This document shows, piece after piece, positions 11,451 to 23,821 of a DNA stretch of 64,000 bases (the first letter of the stretch is position 1; every line of letters starts with the position of its first letter). Source of the stretch: Chalara sp. BL73 (lineage: Eukaryota > Ascomycota > Leotiomycetes > Helotiales); contig CAKJVC010000057.1 of assembly GCA_918026815.1 (NCBI GenBank), positions 124,001 through 188,000 of the forward strand, written 5' to 3'. The position numbers were made by a program, and so were the translations under genes. Under the pieces are notes generated by a model. It did not search any database and was not told where the DNA came from. It was given only the letters and a program-made list of their open reading frames with translations.

Positions 11451-12013
11451 TCACAGCTTCAACCCCGCCCCTCTAGCAGCGCTGACTCCATCGACAAGCA
11501 CACACCATCCTTCTCCACCCCGCCCCCCCTCTCCTCCCACCGCAGCAGGGAAATCCTTCAGCGCCTGCGCCAAAATCTCATCATCAAATGTGCCTGGCTG
11601 CAGCCATACACCCTTTATACCCAGCTTCTTGGCTTCTTCCAGCACCTTGACAGTGACCTTTGGGGGCGTGATGATGGATACGCTGGTTTCGGCAGGATTG
11701 GGCAAAGCGGAGAGGGAAGCAACGGTTGGATGCGAGCCTGGTGGTGTGGTGGTGGTGATGGTTGGCGAGGAGGGGTTGATTGGTGTGGCAGGAAGAGAGT
11801 GTGCAGTGTACCACTGGAAGACTGCAGTATGTTGTTAGCTTATGTAAAAGCAACTGAATCAATCCGATAGTACAGAGAAGCGAAAGAAAGAGAGCAGAAT
11901 AAGAGGGAGAGATACTCACTCTTGTGGCCGAACTTGGCGGGGTCGTTGGAAGCGCCGACGACTGCGAAATGAGGGGCAGAAAAGAAAGCACGAGCTGCTG
12001 CTTCAGTGGCCAT
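11451..12013 (-). CDS. CoA-binding (Rossmann-type, YccU-like) domain protein
   Basis: Two exons: 12013-11920 and 11821-11451, giving 154 aa; the intron is phase 1 with donor GTGAGT and acceptor CTGCAG. Exon 1 reads MATEAAARAFFSAPHFAVVG followed by ASNDPAKFGHK, the nucleotide-binding start of the CoA_binding_2 family. Exon 2 continues IFQWYTAHSLPATPINP, then ITPPKVTVKVLEEAKKLGIK and GVWLQPGTFDDEIL, conserved family blocks. Proteins of this type bind CoA or a related nucleotide in the cytosol; the cellular role is poorly defined. The C-terminal segment has a Gly-rich insert (GGEGGRGGEG). The gene is divergent from the methyltransferase, sharing a 546-bp promoter. Confidence 0.87.
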
Positions 12014-12559
12014 ACCTGCGATTATACGTGTATGTATATGTACGGGAAGATGCGGTATAGTCTATGTGGTAGAGCCTGTCGCGGGAGAAGGGAGTCGTCG
12101 TGGTTTGCGGAAAAGGGACGAAAGGAAGTCAAAGGGTTTAAGCTACGATGCGATGTGGTGGGATGCCTCGGTGATGGATGTGTGCTTTCGCGACTCAATG
12201 ACGAAATCCGAGGAACATGCGACGCCCGCTGCGACATGCGACACCGGAGAAAACAGCGTTGGACGGTGATGGTCACTGAACTTGTCCCCGCATATAAAGG
12301 TTGAATTGTTGCATCAATTGATTACTGAGGCCAGTATATAAGAGATTGATTCCTTCTAATTCCCCAGAAATTATATGTCCTTTGAACTGCTGCTCTTGCT
12401 ATCCCAGACTTCTATTCTTTCCGCTAACTCCAACGGCTACTGATCAACAAAGAGCGCAGCACAGCCCAGCACAGCATAGCATAGCAGACCACACTCGAAT
12501 TGCTTTCTCATCTTGTGAATTGAAGTCACCAAATCTCTACCGCTGTCCTTTCTGAAGCA
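12014..12559. promoter_or_regulatory. Shared divergent promoter region
   Basis: 546 bp between the start codons of the CoA-binding protein (minus) and the methyltransferase (plus). TA-rich TATA-like words occur near 12300 and 12333. A low-complexity CAGCACAGC/CATAGCATAGCA stretch lies at about 12456-12485. No other gene is seen. Confidence 0.5.
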
Positions 12560-13479
12560 ATGGCGACCTTCGCGTACGCTCGCCCAGCGATACTGAGTCC
12601 ACATGCTGACAACTTGGTGTTGGTAGCAAAGCAACCTTCAACGCCTCCTCTTATGCCGCATTCCGCCCTTCCTACCCACCAAAGCTCTTCAACACCGTCT
12701 TAGCATATCATCGCGGCCCCAAAAAGGCACTTCTCGACCTAGGATGCGGTCATGGGCTGATCTCGCGAGCTCTCGCACCATCCTTCGATTCCATCCTTGC
12801 GACTGACCCCTCCTCTGGCATGATCTCCCAAGCATCCGCCTCCTCGGCTTCGTTTCCAAACATCACCTTCAAGACTGGATCTGCTGAAGACTTGTCAGAC
12901 ATAAAAGATGGGACATTGGATATGGTGGTGGCTGGGCAGGCAGCGCATTGGTTCAACTTCTCCAAAGTCTGGCCGGAGATCGCACGGAAGGTACGGAGGG
13001 GAGGCACAGTCGCTTTCTGGGGATACAAGGATAATTACTTTGTGGACTATCCTTCTGCCACCGTTGTTCTAGACCATTATTGTTACGGGGACAGGACAAT
13101 GGGCCCATATTGGGAACAGCCTGGGAGAGAGGTCCTGCGGAATTTATACCGAGCAATTGTGCCTCCGGCGGAAGATTGGGAGGATGTCAAAAGGGTGGAG
13201 TACCAGCCGAAAACGGACGGGCCGCAGAGCGGAGAGGGAGAGGTATTGATGCATAGTAGGATGAAGCTGGGAGAGATGGAGGGGTATGCGAGGACGTTTA
13301 GCGCGTATCATAATTGGAAAGCTGCAACGGAGAATGAGGGGAAGCTGGATATTGTGGATGAGATGTTTGGGAGGATGCTGGAGGAGGAGGAAAGCTGGGG
13401 GAAACGCGGGGAGAGGTGGAGAGAGCTTGAGGTAGAGAATGAATGGGGAAGCATCATCTTGACAGCAAGGAGAAAGTAA
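12560..13479 (+). CDS. SAM-dependent methyltransferase (type 11, trans-aconitate/Crg1-like)
   Basis: Two exons: 12560-12573 (only 14 nt: ATG GCG ACC TTC GC) and 12627-13479, giving 288 aa. The start MATFAKATFNASSYAAFRPS matches the usual N-terminus of this fungal family. SAM motif I is LLDLGCGHGLISRALAPSF, followed by the acidic loop ILATDPSSGM and motif III-like DMVVAGQAAHWFNF, whose AxQAxHWF block is typical of the Tmt1/Crg1 group. It should be a cytosolic small-molecule methyltransferase; the acceptor (an aconitate-like acid, a lipid or a xenobiotic) is not known. The C-terminal 60 residues are rich in Glu and Lys. No disruption is seen. Confidence 0.88.
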
Positions 13480-14557
13480 ACATTTTCACCTGTTGGGAGT
13501 AATTGAGTTATGATAGTGGGATTTATCCTGCACAGGCAGTCTCCATGTTTGAATACGGTTTAATGTTGCATGGGGCTGATACTCTGCGCTGATTAAAGAC
13601 GCGCGAATGCCCTCATGGTAAGTGTCAATTTGAACACTTGGGCCTCTCGTCTATGATGAATCTTGCCACAAACACTGTTGTCCAAGTTATGGCGCCGGAT
13701 TATGGGGAACGCGGAGCAAAAAAGGAGAGTATTGTCATGGAATAGTGGACAGAGAACGCGACATTCCCTCCATGAATAAACGATCGAGATATCACGGCTG
13801 GATTGGAAACGGCAATTGGCGATCCTCCACGGTCCGTATATTGAGAATTTAATGGCATCATTCCATCTGAACGTAGCCCCTATGGTAATCTAGCCAAGAC
13901 AAGTAAACAAACACGTAAATAAACCCCTATCAATATCTCGCAGCGGCCGGTTGCCCTGCCCACCACCGCAACACATCTCCCCCACAAAAATATACACAGC
14001 AGCTCAACCCTTCACCGTCCCTTCACCAAGACTGTTTCACTTGACCAATTCTACATTATCCTGTTACCTGCCATCTCTCTACACCTACTCACTCTTGAAT
14101 CATCATCATCATCAAAATCATGGTAAGTTAGCTTTCGCATTTACAGGATATCTCTTCCCCCAGAAGGTCGAACATGCAGGCGCGAGGCCCGAATGGCGAG
14201 GGGTGGCCGTAAAAAAAAAAGGAACCCGGCCAAAGAGAGTTTCTCGACGAAAAAAGGTGCGGCGGGCATATGATTGTTGATTTGCAAGCACGAGTCGGGC
14301 TGCTGCTGGTCGAAACTGCTCTTACTGATGTTGTGCTACAACATACGTAAAAAGTATTATTGACAATACTCCCTACACCACCCACGAGCATAAGCAAACA
14401 ATCCACACGCATTTTTGGATAGCATCTGATCCCGCTTTGCACATTTTACACCAACGATCACGATACAATTATTGCAGCCGCCCACCCGCCCGAGCTTTCT
14501 TTGCGGCACCTTTGAGCAGCAGAAATTTTGATATTTGAGGCATCATTTAAGGAAATA
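13480..14557. promoter_or_regulatory. Promoter and probable spliced 5' leader of the myosin light chain gene
   Basis: About 1.1 kb without a supported separate gene. Near 13920-14120 the sequence is rich in CCC/CAC/CTC, as in strong fungal promoters and leaders. An ATG at 14120 is followed directly by a good donor (ATG|GTAAGT at 14123), with a branch-like and polypyrimidine region and acceptor ATTGCAG at 14477. This suggests a leader intron; if spliced, the leader would hold an 18-codon upstream frame ending at 14531, just before the real start at 14558. Confidence 0.4.
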
Positions 14558-15194
14558 ATGGCATCTTCTAACAATTACGACGCGCAGGCAAGCACCAACT
14601 ACAAGGAAGCATTCGCTCTCTTTGATAAGCGCGGAAGCGGACGTGTCGCCCTCGAGTCGCTGGGTGATCTCTTGCGAGCATGCGGACAGAACCCAACCTT
14701 GGCTGAAATCCGTGATTTGGAAAAGGGTGTCGGTGGTGACTGTACGTATCCCCTCCTCTTCCGCCCCGGATCACTATAGTGGGGGGACGGAAATAATTAC
14801 ACGAAGCTAATGCGCTACCTAGTTGACTTCGAGACCTTTTCTAAGATCCTCAACCGCCCCGGGGGCTTTCGCGATCCGGGTGAGCCAGAAGAATACTGCC
14901 GGGGATTCCAGGTTTTCGATAAGGATATGACGGGCTTCATTGGCGTTGGACAGCTGCGATATATCTTGACGAATTTAGGGGAGAAGATGAGCGATGAGGA
15001 AGTGGATGAGTTGTTGAAGGCGGTGGAGACAGGCAGTAACGGAGAGGTGAACTATACCGGTATGTCTTTCTATTATTCCTAGAGTTGTTGCCTGGCAGGA
15101 GATGCAAGTGGGCTGTCGATGAAGTGGAAGAAGGAAAGGATGAAACAAGCTGACAAGTCTTTTAGATCTCGTCCGTACAATCCTTGCGAACTAG
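14558..15194 (+). CDS. cdc4: Myosin essential light chain, Cdc4-like EF-hand protein
   Basis: Three exons: 14558-14741, 14823-15059 and 15166-15194, giving 149 aa; the phases join exactly. The protein starts MASSNNYDAQASTNYKEAFA and has calmodulin-like EF-hand folds: LFDKRGSGRVALESLGDLLR (first) and FQVFDKDMTGFIGVGQLRYI (third), ending in NYTDLVRTILAN, very like the Cdc4/MLC1 C-terminus. Most loops lack the full set of acidic ligands, as expected for an essential light chain that does not rely on calcium. It should bind IQ motifs of type II and type V myosins and act at the cytokinetic ring and septum. It is probably essential and constitutively expressed. The gene is intact. Confidence 0.9.
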
Positions 15195-16599
15195 ACTCCC
15201 ATTCCTACGCTTTCACAACACGGCTACGGAGAGAGAGGAACTAAGGGCATACATGTAGCAATACAATCGCATTATCCACGGCATGGATAGGAAGCTGGGG
15301 TGGTGTTCATATGATATAAAGGGCGGGCTGGGGCGTTATTTTGTGTATTTTTGCCTGGCATGCTGTTCGATCAGACCATGAGGATGAGAGAAGCCCCCCA
15401 CCGGGAATTATAGCAGGCCTGCTTCATAGCATAGTGCTAGGACTACGAATTGCTTCCTCAAATATTTCTGTGTGATACTTTTGCCGGTGCTCTAGGAAAT
15501 GAATTTATCATGCAACGTGAGAAGCGACTGGCTAGGGATGCTAATCTTCCCCCTTTCCTCTCTGTTATGCTTCTGCTTTATAGCCACCTGTTGGTAGATG
15601 GGCTTCCTTTTCGGTGACCACTTTCGGAATTTGGGGCCTCGCATGCTCTCTCTGCTTCGATGCTACGTCAATCCAGCCCTCTGTGCGGAAAAAATCAGCG
15701 GGTGGTTAGAGCATTGAGAAATCATGATATATCCAAGTTCAGCACCAGATCACTGGCTTGTTTCGGTGATGGTCGCATCATCATGATTTGTTGAGGCGTA
15801 GCCACACTGGGCGATAATGAAGCAGTTCTAGATTCTAGATGGAGTTTCCATCAATCGTGATCTTGACCACCGATTATTAGGCTACTATGGAATTTGGCAC
15901 AAAGGCCTTTATGACAGCCTGACATCTATTTATTCTGAGCTCCCTGCGGTTTCTTTTTTAGTTGATTCCCCAGTAAAATCAATCTCACGAAGAGCAGAAA
16001 GCGAATAGAGCTAATTCTGAGCTCATAGCGAGACGCACAAAACAAGTTTCATGAATGGGTGACTGAGTCTCTTTGATTGGTTGATGCTTGCTGGCGGTTG
16101 TTGTTGTGGCTATGCCTACCGCCCTGTATGAATAGAGTGAGTGAACGAAACCCCCTGTGTGGATCATCCAACTTCCAACCTCCCCAATGACGTAGCAGAA
16201 ACGCCATCACCGCCAACATTCCATTTACCGCTGCCAAAAAGATTGGATGACATTTCTCCATCCCATATATCCAGATTAAGATCATGGATCTCGTTCCAGT
16301 ACGAGCCCGTTGGGTGGGTACGACAAACCGAATCCAGGGACAATGGACCATGTCTTTGTCCAGCTCACTGACCTGGTTTTTGGCGTGGATGCAAGGTCCG
16401 ACAAAGGATGATGTCGTTGAAGACTCACCCAATCTTCTCGCTATTTAGTATTCACTGTTTTCCCTCAGACCGATCGACTCACAACATTTGAGTGGTGCAC
16501 GGCTAGTTAAATAATCAACAGAGAGGTAGTCCCTCACTATCCAGACTTTGCAACAACAACAACTCCCACACACTTTAACCCAAATAACCAATATTCAAA
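15195..16599. other. Intergenic, no gene seen
   Basis: 1.4 kb between two plus-strand genes. Short frames near 15985-16432 on both strands lack domain signal. The last 150 bp include a CAACAACAACAACTCC run just before the ATG at 16600 and should be the promoter and leader of the SUR7/PalI-type gene. Confidence 0.5.
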
Positions 16600-17642
16600 A
16601 TGCGACCTCTCGCTTTATTGCCCTTAGCCTGCTCGATAGTAGCATTCGTTCTTGGAATACTCTGTCTCTTTGCCGGCCACAAGCCTGGTTTCATGGAAGA
16701 CTATCATCTTGTCTCCGTAGGTCCACGCTGTTTCGTTTTCACGCTGCATATCATGCTAATTGCTTCCAGCTTAATACTTCTATGCTTGGCCACGTCCTCA
16801 TCGATGTTCCATCCGCAACTACCTCCGGCGCCGCACCCAGCGCGACCTCCATTGGTTCCTGGCTCGAGAATACCGCCAAGAACCTCACCAATGAAATTAG
16901 CGACAAGGTCGAAGAAGAGCTCAACGAGATCGTAGGCGACCTAGCCGACAAACTTGCTGAAGAGCTCGGCACCCACCAGTGGTACAGCCTGCATCTTATG
17001 AATATGTGCGAGGGCAATTATCTGCCCAATGCCACTGAGAAGCACACCAAGAAAAATGTCACCCACTGCACCAAGCAGACTGCCATGTATCACTTCGATA
17101 TCACGGAGCAGATTGAGGACGAGCTGCATGTCGGAAAGTATAATGTTAGCTTGGAGCAAATTGGCTGGCCAGACATGATTCAAGATGGCATTAATGCCCT
17201 GAATGTTGCGATGAACGTTACGTTTGTGCTATACGCGATTGGCATCGCTGCTGCTGGGCTTGCCATCTTGACTGCCTTGGTAGCATTTTTCTTGCACGGC
17301 TCACGGCTTGTCTCATTTGGCAATATCCTGCTCACCTTGTTGGCGTTTGTTGCTCTGCTTATTCCATCCATTATCGTCACGGTTGCACAAAAGAAGTTCA
17401 CCCACATCATTAATAAGTATGGGAATGATATCGGCGTTGTCGCACATAGAGGCACCAAATATCTAATTATTACCTGGGTGGCGACGGGAGTCATGTTCTT
17501 GGCTAGCTTGGCATGGATGATCGACTTCTGTATTGGCAGGAGGAACGAGAGGAGGGTGTACACAGAGAAGAGGAGTGGCGGCTTGTTTTCAAGGCACGGA
17601 CGACGCAGTGATGAAGCGGCGCTGAGGAGGTCAGGTGTTTGA
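16600..17642 (+). CDS. SUR7/PalI-family plasma-membrane protein
   Basis: Two exons: 16600-16716 and 16770-17642, giving 329 aa. The first membrane segment is at the N-terminus (LALLPLACSIVAFVLGILCL). A long extracellular loop follows with several N-glycosylation sequons (NLTN, NATE, NVTH, NVSL) and the cysteines MCEGNY and HCTKQT. Three further membrane helices lie at about residues 205-310: VAMNVTFVLYAIGIAAAG, ILLTLLAFVALLIPSIIVTV and YLIITWVATGVMFLASLAWM. The cytosolic tail is basic. The four-helix topology and the Cys-bearing first loop are those of the SUR7/PalI family, which acts in eisosome domains or ambient-pH sensing. Which subgroup it belongs to cannot be settled here. Confidence 0.8.
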
Positions 17643-20306
17643 AAGGTTGGTGGTGATGAGGACTGCATTACGAGATGATGAGCGATGATATGATATTTAG
17701 CGGCATATTTCTTTAGTTGAGGGCGGCTGTATTGATATGGATTCTTGAGGTTGAGAGCGTATCCAGGCGTTTCCTTGATACCCTTCATAACGGAATGTAC
17801 TTTACCCATCGGCGAACTATTAGGGGAACCAAATCAAGCCATTTATCTTAACTTACATCGTCTTTAAATGCTTTACATCCCAGCTGTCTATATCCTGAAT
17901 ATGTTACAGCACGTGACTGACTAATCAAGCTTAGTCCGCCGCGGTGATAGGGTCAGATTGCCGCCACGTCAAAGCATCATCAATAAACCTAACAAACTTT
18001 CTAGCAATCGCAAGTGCATGTATTACGTGAAGTCTCACGCTACTTCTGAAACCGCATATTGATTTTTTATCACGAGATATGCCACAATACGCAAAGTTCA
18101 GCCTGACGCCGATCTTTCCGTTTGAGCAAATGCTTGGTTTCTGCACACTCTCTTTCTCTATTGTTTCTTTTGAGAAATGGTCATCACGTTATCAAGCCTT
18201 CGAACAAGGGCGAACTCAAGCCAAACAAAAAAGAAAAAGCGAGGCCATGTAGTCCACGGCTCGGAAGTGAGCCCGCTTTGGCATGCAAAGCGTGTTCCCT
18301 GCCATGGCCTCGAACGAAGGCGGGAGAATCCCACGTCACTGTTCTCACGATGCATGCTGCCTAACTTTTGCTGTTCAGCCGAGTATTGGAATCTTCTACT
18401 TAGTAGCAGAAGTCATAGAATCTGTCCAACATTTTCGCTAGCAAAATTTCCACCTCTGGCTATCCCGTAATGATATTACGAGCATATCGAAGAGTAATTT
18501 TGGAGAGAATCTTTTCTAGATCAGAATGGCTCACAAGTGGGGTATAACAACACCGGTAAGGCAATTTTGAATCGAGAATTTTATCGTAGCTGAGATTGTA
18601 GAAGCGGCCATAATACGAGTGCCTAGGCAGTTGCGGCTGACCTGCATGGGATGGTGCCAAATGGGCAAATGTCATGCTGCAAGCCACTTTTATCATATTG
18701 CGACGTGTCCACGTTTTCTACCGAGCCGAAGCAGGTACATGATATTAACAAGGATTTCCGCAGCCGCCCTCACTATTGACTCTCCAAAGTTACATCACCG
18801 TAACTTCTAACTATCCGACTATACGGCAGCAAATCCTACTTCTTACTCAAAGAGGATCCGACGCTCAATACAACGATTCGAATATCCTTCCATGTCCCTT
18901 GACGCATCCTCCAAAAGATGGTTCTATCTAAAGTGGCAACCATCGGATAAATTATGATTCGGGGTCAGTGCAGGGTAGTCGGTGAGTGACTAGGTTCATT
19001 CGATGGAGTAGGTTTCATGTTTAAAAAAAGAGATGCCTGCTGCAGATTCGGCACAAATATGGCCGAGATCGTTGTATCACGCGGCTAAGAGATCTCCCTA
19101 CAGAGGATTCCTTGGAGTTGCTACGTTGGGTATGAATACATGAACGCATGGAGAAACTTCGGCATGAAAATGCTGTTGCTTGCAGATTGCAGGCTGTTCG
19201 GTTCTGGAGTCGATTCCTGAACACGAAAATCTGAAGTCCACCTCATTCTCTGGTGCTTTCTGAGGTTATTCCAGGAGATATGCCTAATTTTTTGCTGTTT
19301 TATCGCAACTGTCGTCAACGTAAACGGCGTAGCCAAACAGCGAAATGATAGGGGACACTGGCTGTGGCTGCTTACTCTTTCTTGTTCTATGCCTTTCTTG
19401 TTACACAACTTGACTCAATGAGCCTTAAGAAGGGAAGGATCTTCAGATCAGATCAGAGTGCTGCAATTGGTGAAATTAAAGTTAATCGCCATACTTACTC
19501 AATCTATCTCTGATGCTTCTTATTGGACGAAGTCCCCTGCTACAGTTTAGAGCAGACTAGTGCTTGGGAATGCTTGTTCCTGCAGAACGCCGTCTGTGCC
19601 GTGAACTTCTCCTAAGTGGTTGAGGGATCATTCTATAAGTGAAATTGTGGCGGCATAGAATGGTTGGGATTGGACAATTTTAGCTGCTCTGTCCTTGATG
19701 AACAATGACTTGATACCTTTTGGGCAAGAATTCATGAATATGTTTTTATCAGCTCACGTGCGCTATTTCACTCACTAGAAGTATTATACCGAGTTTTAAG
19801 TGTACTAAGTTTATTTGCAGCAGCATGTGCCCTGGAGAATTTCCTTACGTGACCACGGCTTTCGGCTACAGGTCAGACCTCTATCTTGAGAACCACCCTC
19901 AGCTTTCTCCATCTAACTTTAGAGGCTTATTCCAGTAAGCAATAACACGAAGTTGAGGTAGAATCTCCAATAGTCATCCATTCGATTCATGATACTTGAT
20001 TGGACCCCTAAGCACTCTGCTTAACCTCATTACAAACCTCCTCTCCATCGCTACTGTCAAAATCCCAAAATGGATTCATGGCTGCAACCTTTAACGGAGC
20101 ATTTTTAATATTGATTATGTTTTCCTGAGATCATGCCCTCCGATGCTATCCTGTCCCTATTGTTGCCGTCTCAAGGAGATAGGTGAGCTTTGCTGCCAGG
20201 GTCATGTCTATCTTGTATATATGTCTATGTACATATTGTGTTGTACCTCAAGCAGGTACTCCTGGTTTTCATGTATAGTCTTTTCCTTCATTAATATCTT
20301 TTCATC
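17643..20306. other. 2.7-kb intergenic region, no gene seen
   Basis: Many short frames on both strands (for example 18122-18470 and 19021-19408), none with a recognisable domain or a consistent intron model. The right end (about 20000-20300) should hold the laccase promoter. An old transposon remnant near 19020-19400 is possible but could not be identified. Confidence 0.4.
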
Positions 20307-22560
20307 ATGTGGCCTACATTGTTCCCTTGTCTTACAGCCTTGGTTTTGCTGTTCTGTGATCTTATCACGGCAGCTCCAACTTGCAACACACCTTCAAATC
20401 GTGCCTGCTGGTCTCCAGGTTTCTCGGTCAACACCGACTATGAAACCAGTACCCCCTTGACAGGTGTCACTAGAAGAGTATGTCTACATGCTCAGAAATA
20501 ACACACCTTGGGTTTCTAATCCTTATATAGTATCTTTTGACCATCACAGAAGTAGACAACTGGGTTGGTGGCGATGGCCGAGTCAAGAAGAAGGCAATGC
20601 TAATCAATGGTACATTGCTCCAAACCAGCTATTCTTGAGATTGAGCTAATCGGAAATGACAGGTCAATTTCCAGGTGAGTTGAAATGGCAAGTTGAGTGG
20701 GGCAGATATTGACGAGACTACAGGACCAGTAATCAAAGCAGGTAATCATATTGGCATTTTCCTTTGAAATATGATTTCCATGCTGACTGCCGTAGATTGG
20801 GGTGATCGTATCTCTGTTACAGTTGTTAATCAGTTGCGCAACAATGGGTAAGTGAGGAACCATACGCTGTTGCGTAACCCTGCCCAAAGACTAACTACAT
20901 ATATCATTACCATAACTTAACTCTTAGGTTATTCTAGCAGCTTAGTTCATTATTTGCTGACCTACTCAGGACATCCATTCACTGGCATGGTATTCGCATG
21001 TTACGCAACTGCATCAATGATGGCGCAAATGGAGTAACTGAATGTCCCATTCCTCCCGGCCGTTCAAAGACGTATACTTTCCTTGCAGAGCAATACGGAA
21101 CATCATGGTATATTCCCATGCTTTGCATACTTAATTAGGGATCTTCTAACATTACCAAGGTACCACTCTCACTTTAGTTCTCAATACGGTAATGGGGTAG
21201 TTGGCTCCATCCAAATAAACGGTCCAGCATCCCTCCCATATGACATCGATCTCGGCGTCTTCCCAATTTCAGATTGGTACTATGGGGCAGTAGATCAGAT
21301 TCAACTTCGCGTGTCTGATCCTAATAACCCCGCTGTACCAGGTATTCCTGGTGCACCACCACCATCTGATAACGTTCTTTTCAATGGGACAAATATCAAC
21401 CCTACGGGACCTGGCGGTTCGTACTACAAAGTTAAGCTTACGCCCGGCAAGCGTCACCTTCTTCGTTTGATCAACCCTTCGGTGGAAAATAACTTTGTTG
21501 TCTCGCTTGTCAATCACCAAATGACTGTCATTGCTAATGACTTTGTCCCTATCAATTCGTTCACCACCAGCTCCTTATTCATGGGGATTGGACAACGTTA
21601 TGATGTCACCATCGATGCGAGCCAGCCAGTTGGCAATTACTGGTTCAATGTAACTTTTTCAAATACAGGAGCTTGTGGGACTTCGGTTAATCCGGCACCC
21701 GCTGCCATCTTCAGCTACAACGGCGCTCCAAACACTCTTCCAACGGTAACTGGTACGCCACCGACTGAGTCTCGCTGCGCTGATGCTTACGGATTTGTTC
21801 CCGTCGTCAGTCGGACAGCTCCGCTGACTGAATTTACACCTGCTGCAAATAACCTGCCTGTTACTGTTGAAATTAACACAGCTATCAGCAAGGTGTTATG
21901 GAAGGTCAACAGCTCCTCGATGAATGTGATATGGGAAAAGCCAACGCTGCAGTTTGTCTCGGAAGGAGATACCAACTATCCTACGACTGAAAATCTGATC
22001 AAGTTGCCGAATTCTAATGTAGTAAGTTCTGCTCATTGATTTCGTCAGCGTATTTGTCGTGCTGATTTCATCTATAGTGGAGCATTTGGGTTATTCAGAA
22101 CCTTTCCCCAATTCCAGTGAGTATATGCCACGCTCAGCGCACCAATATATCAGTTTCCAGGCTAACCCAAATTTAGCATCCCATGCATCTCCACGGCCAT
22201 GACTTTCTCGTCCTTGGCCAATCACCCGCCCTCGCAAATCCCTTCGCAGGCGCCCCTCGTCCCTTCAACCCCGCAACCGACACGCCTGGCCTCCAACTCA
22301 GGAACCCTCGTCGTCGAGATGTCGCCATGCTACCAGGTTTTGGCTGGCTTGCCGTAGCCTTTAAGACAGATAACCCGGGAGCCTGGCTGTTCCACTGCCA
22401 TATTGCTTGGCATGCTTCTCAAGGACTTAGTGTTCAGTTCTTGGAGAGAGTGAGAGAGATTCCCGGAGCGATGAATCTGAACGATATTAAACCAAATTGT
22501 GACGCTTGGAGGGCGTATGTGCCAACTGCGGTTTGGCCGAAGCTTGATTCGGGGCTGTAG
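20307..22560 (+). CDS. Secreted laccase (ascomycete multicopper oxidase)
   Basis: Nine exons: 20307-20477, 20531-20609, 20663-20674, 20724-20741, 20796-20847, 20970-21107, 21160-22021, 22078-22116 and 22177-22560; 584 aa. It begins with a signal peptide (MWPTLFPCLTALVLLFCDL). All four copper-binding signatures are present: HWHGIRM, SWYHSHFSSQYGNG, HPMHLHGHDF and LFHCHIAWHASQGLS. The chain ends in DSGL, the C-terminal plug typical of ascomycete laccases. Cupredoxin domains 1, 2 and 3 lie roughly at residues 60-190, 190-370 and 400-560. It oxidises phenols with four-electron reduction of oxygen, outside the cell or in the wall (melanin, lignin or phenolic detoxification). Exons 3 and 4 are only 12 and 18 nt, yet every phase joins and the family sequence LINGQFPGPVIKADWGD is restored. 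The gene looks functional. Confidence 0.93.
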
Positions 22561-23821
22561 GCGGAGCGGGAATCTTTCCGGGGGGGGGGGGTTATTTTTG
22601 CTGCTTTGAATATATAGTCTACTTCTGATTGCATTGGATATTGGCTCAGATTAACATGTCATGTTATTCTATGTAATTTACATTGCTCTACGATCTTAGA
22701 TCTTAAAATTATATAGACCTCTCTTCCTAACAAGAACTTGTTTACTTAGTACGAACGGCCGCTTAGCACTCCAGCGCCGGCGATGTAGAGCATTTCCGCA
22801 ATCTGAACTTGGATGACAAGTTGGGGATGTGGGGTGTCTTCCTGAACCTCCGAGCCTCTGAGCACATCACTCACCGTGTTCAGCAGGCACGAAATTCTTG
22901 TGTACTTGATCTGGTACCCTCAGACCGGGATCTCGTTTATTATTTTAATGACTTTCTCCGCCCAAGGTAGGGCTTGGGGTGTGCCGCAGAGAAGATTTAG
23001 CAACAATATCCTTGTGATTTCGCGTTCCGCGCAGCCGAGGGCTTCAAGCATTAACTGATGTTCTGAAAGCAATTCAAGTGCAGACGGCGGTCTGCTGGCT
23101 AGCTCTTGCTATAAAACTTCAGGGTTGCTGGCTCATATTTTACGTAGAGGTTCCGTTCTAATACGCCATACGGTCGCCGCGGTGCTTGGCCTTCGTGCGC
23201 TTTGCCGCGAGAATATCTTGTCTGGGACGTAACGAATTGAGAGGGTGGGTACCGCGATGAGTTATATTTGTTTAAGAACATCTCTATATTTGATAGCGCA
23301 TCCCCTCCAGCCCTCGGTAGCCGGGCCAAGCCAAAGGGGTTTGTAAGCTCAATCTACGTGACTCGGGAGCCGCAATTGTGCTGATGCTCTGTCCACCGGG
23401 CTGATGTTAATGCGCGATTATGCACGTTGAGATATGAAATGTAATTTTGAGAAATATATAGCAATACGCGTTATTTTCTCTAGATTGACCTGGCCACGGC
23501 ATAGAGTGAAGAACCTTGCAAGCGTAAAATAGAAGCCTAGCTCAAGAGGGGGGGGGGGGGGGGGGGGGGGAAATTCCATTAAGAAGCATTAACTATTATC
23601 CGCGTTTTGGGCATTGTTGCTTTAAGTCAAATCGCGTGCTGGCCACGCCCTTGGAATCCGGGATTGAGCATAACGCCAGCCACAAGAAGCTTAGAGGATC
23701 TAAATAGCAAAAGTAGATTGCTTTTCCCGTGAGATAAAGTACGCTAAACCTTGAACTTCAGGAAACTCCAAATAAAAAATATACACAGCGCTTTTCCCGG
23801 TCCTCCACGACCCATACCAAG
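22561..23821. other. Intergenic with two long G homopolymers
   Basis: 1.26 kb without a supported gene. It contains G runs of 12 nt (22580-22591) and 23 nt (23548-23570). Short frames at 22876-23058 and 23099-23329 look fortuitous. Confidence 0.5.

Noticed and set aside
11382..11870. 162-aa and 149-aa plus-strand frames
   Set aside because: Antisense to the CoA-binding protein, whose exons restore conserved family blocks.
14161..14280. Very basic reading KVEHAGARPEWRG... as a small ribosomal protein (S30- or L41-like)
   Set aside because: It does not match the sequence of either protein and is better explained as leader intron.
16049..16432. 127-aa minus-strand frame
   Set aside because: No domain, low coding character, and it overlaps the likely promoter of the SUR7/PalI-type gene.
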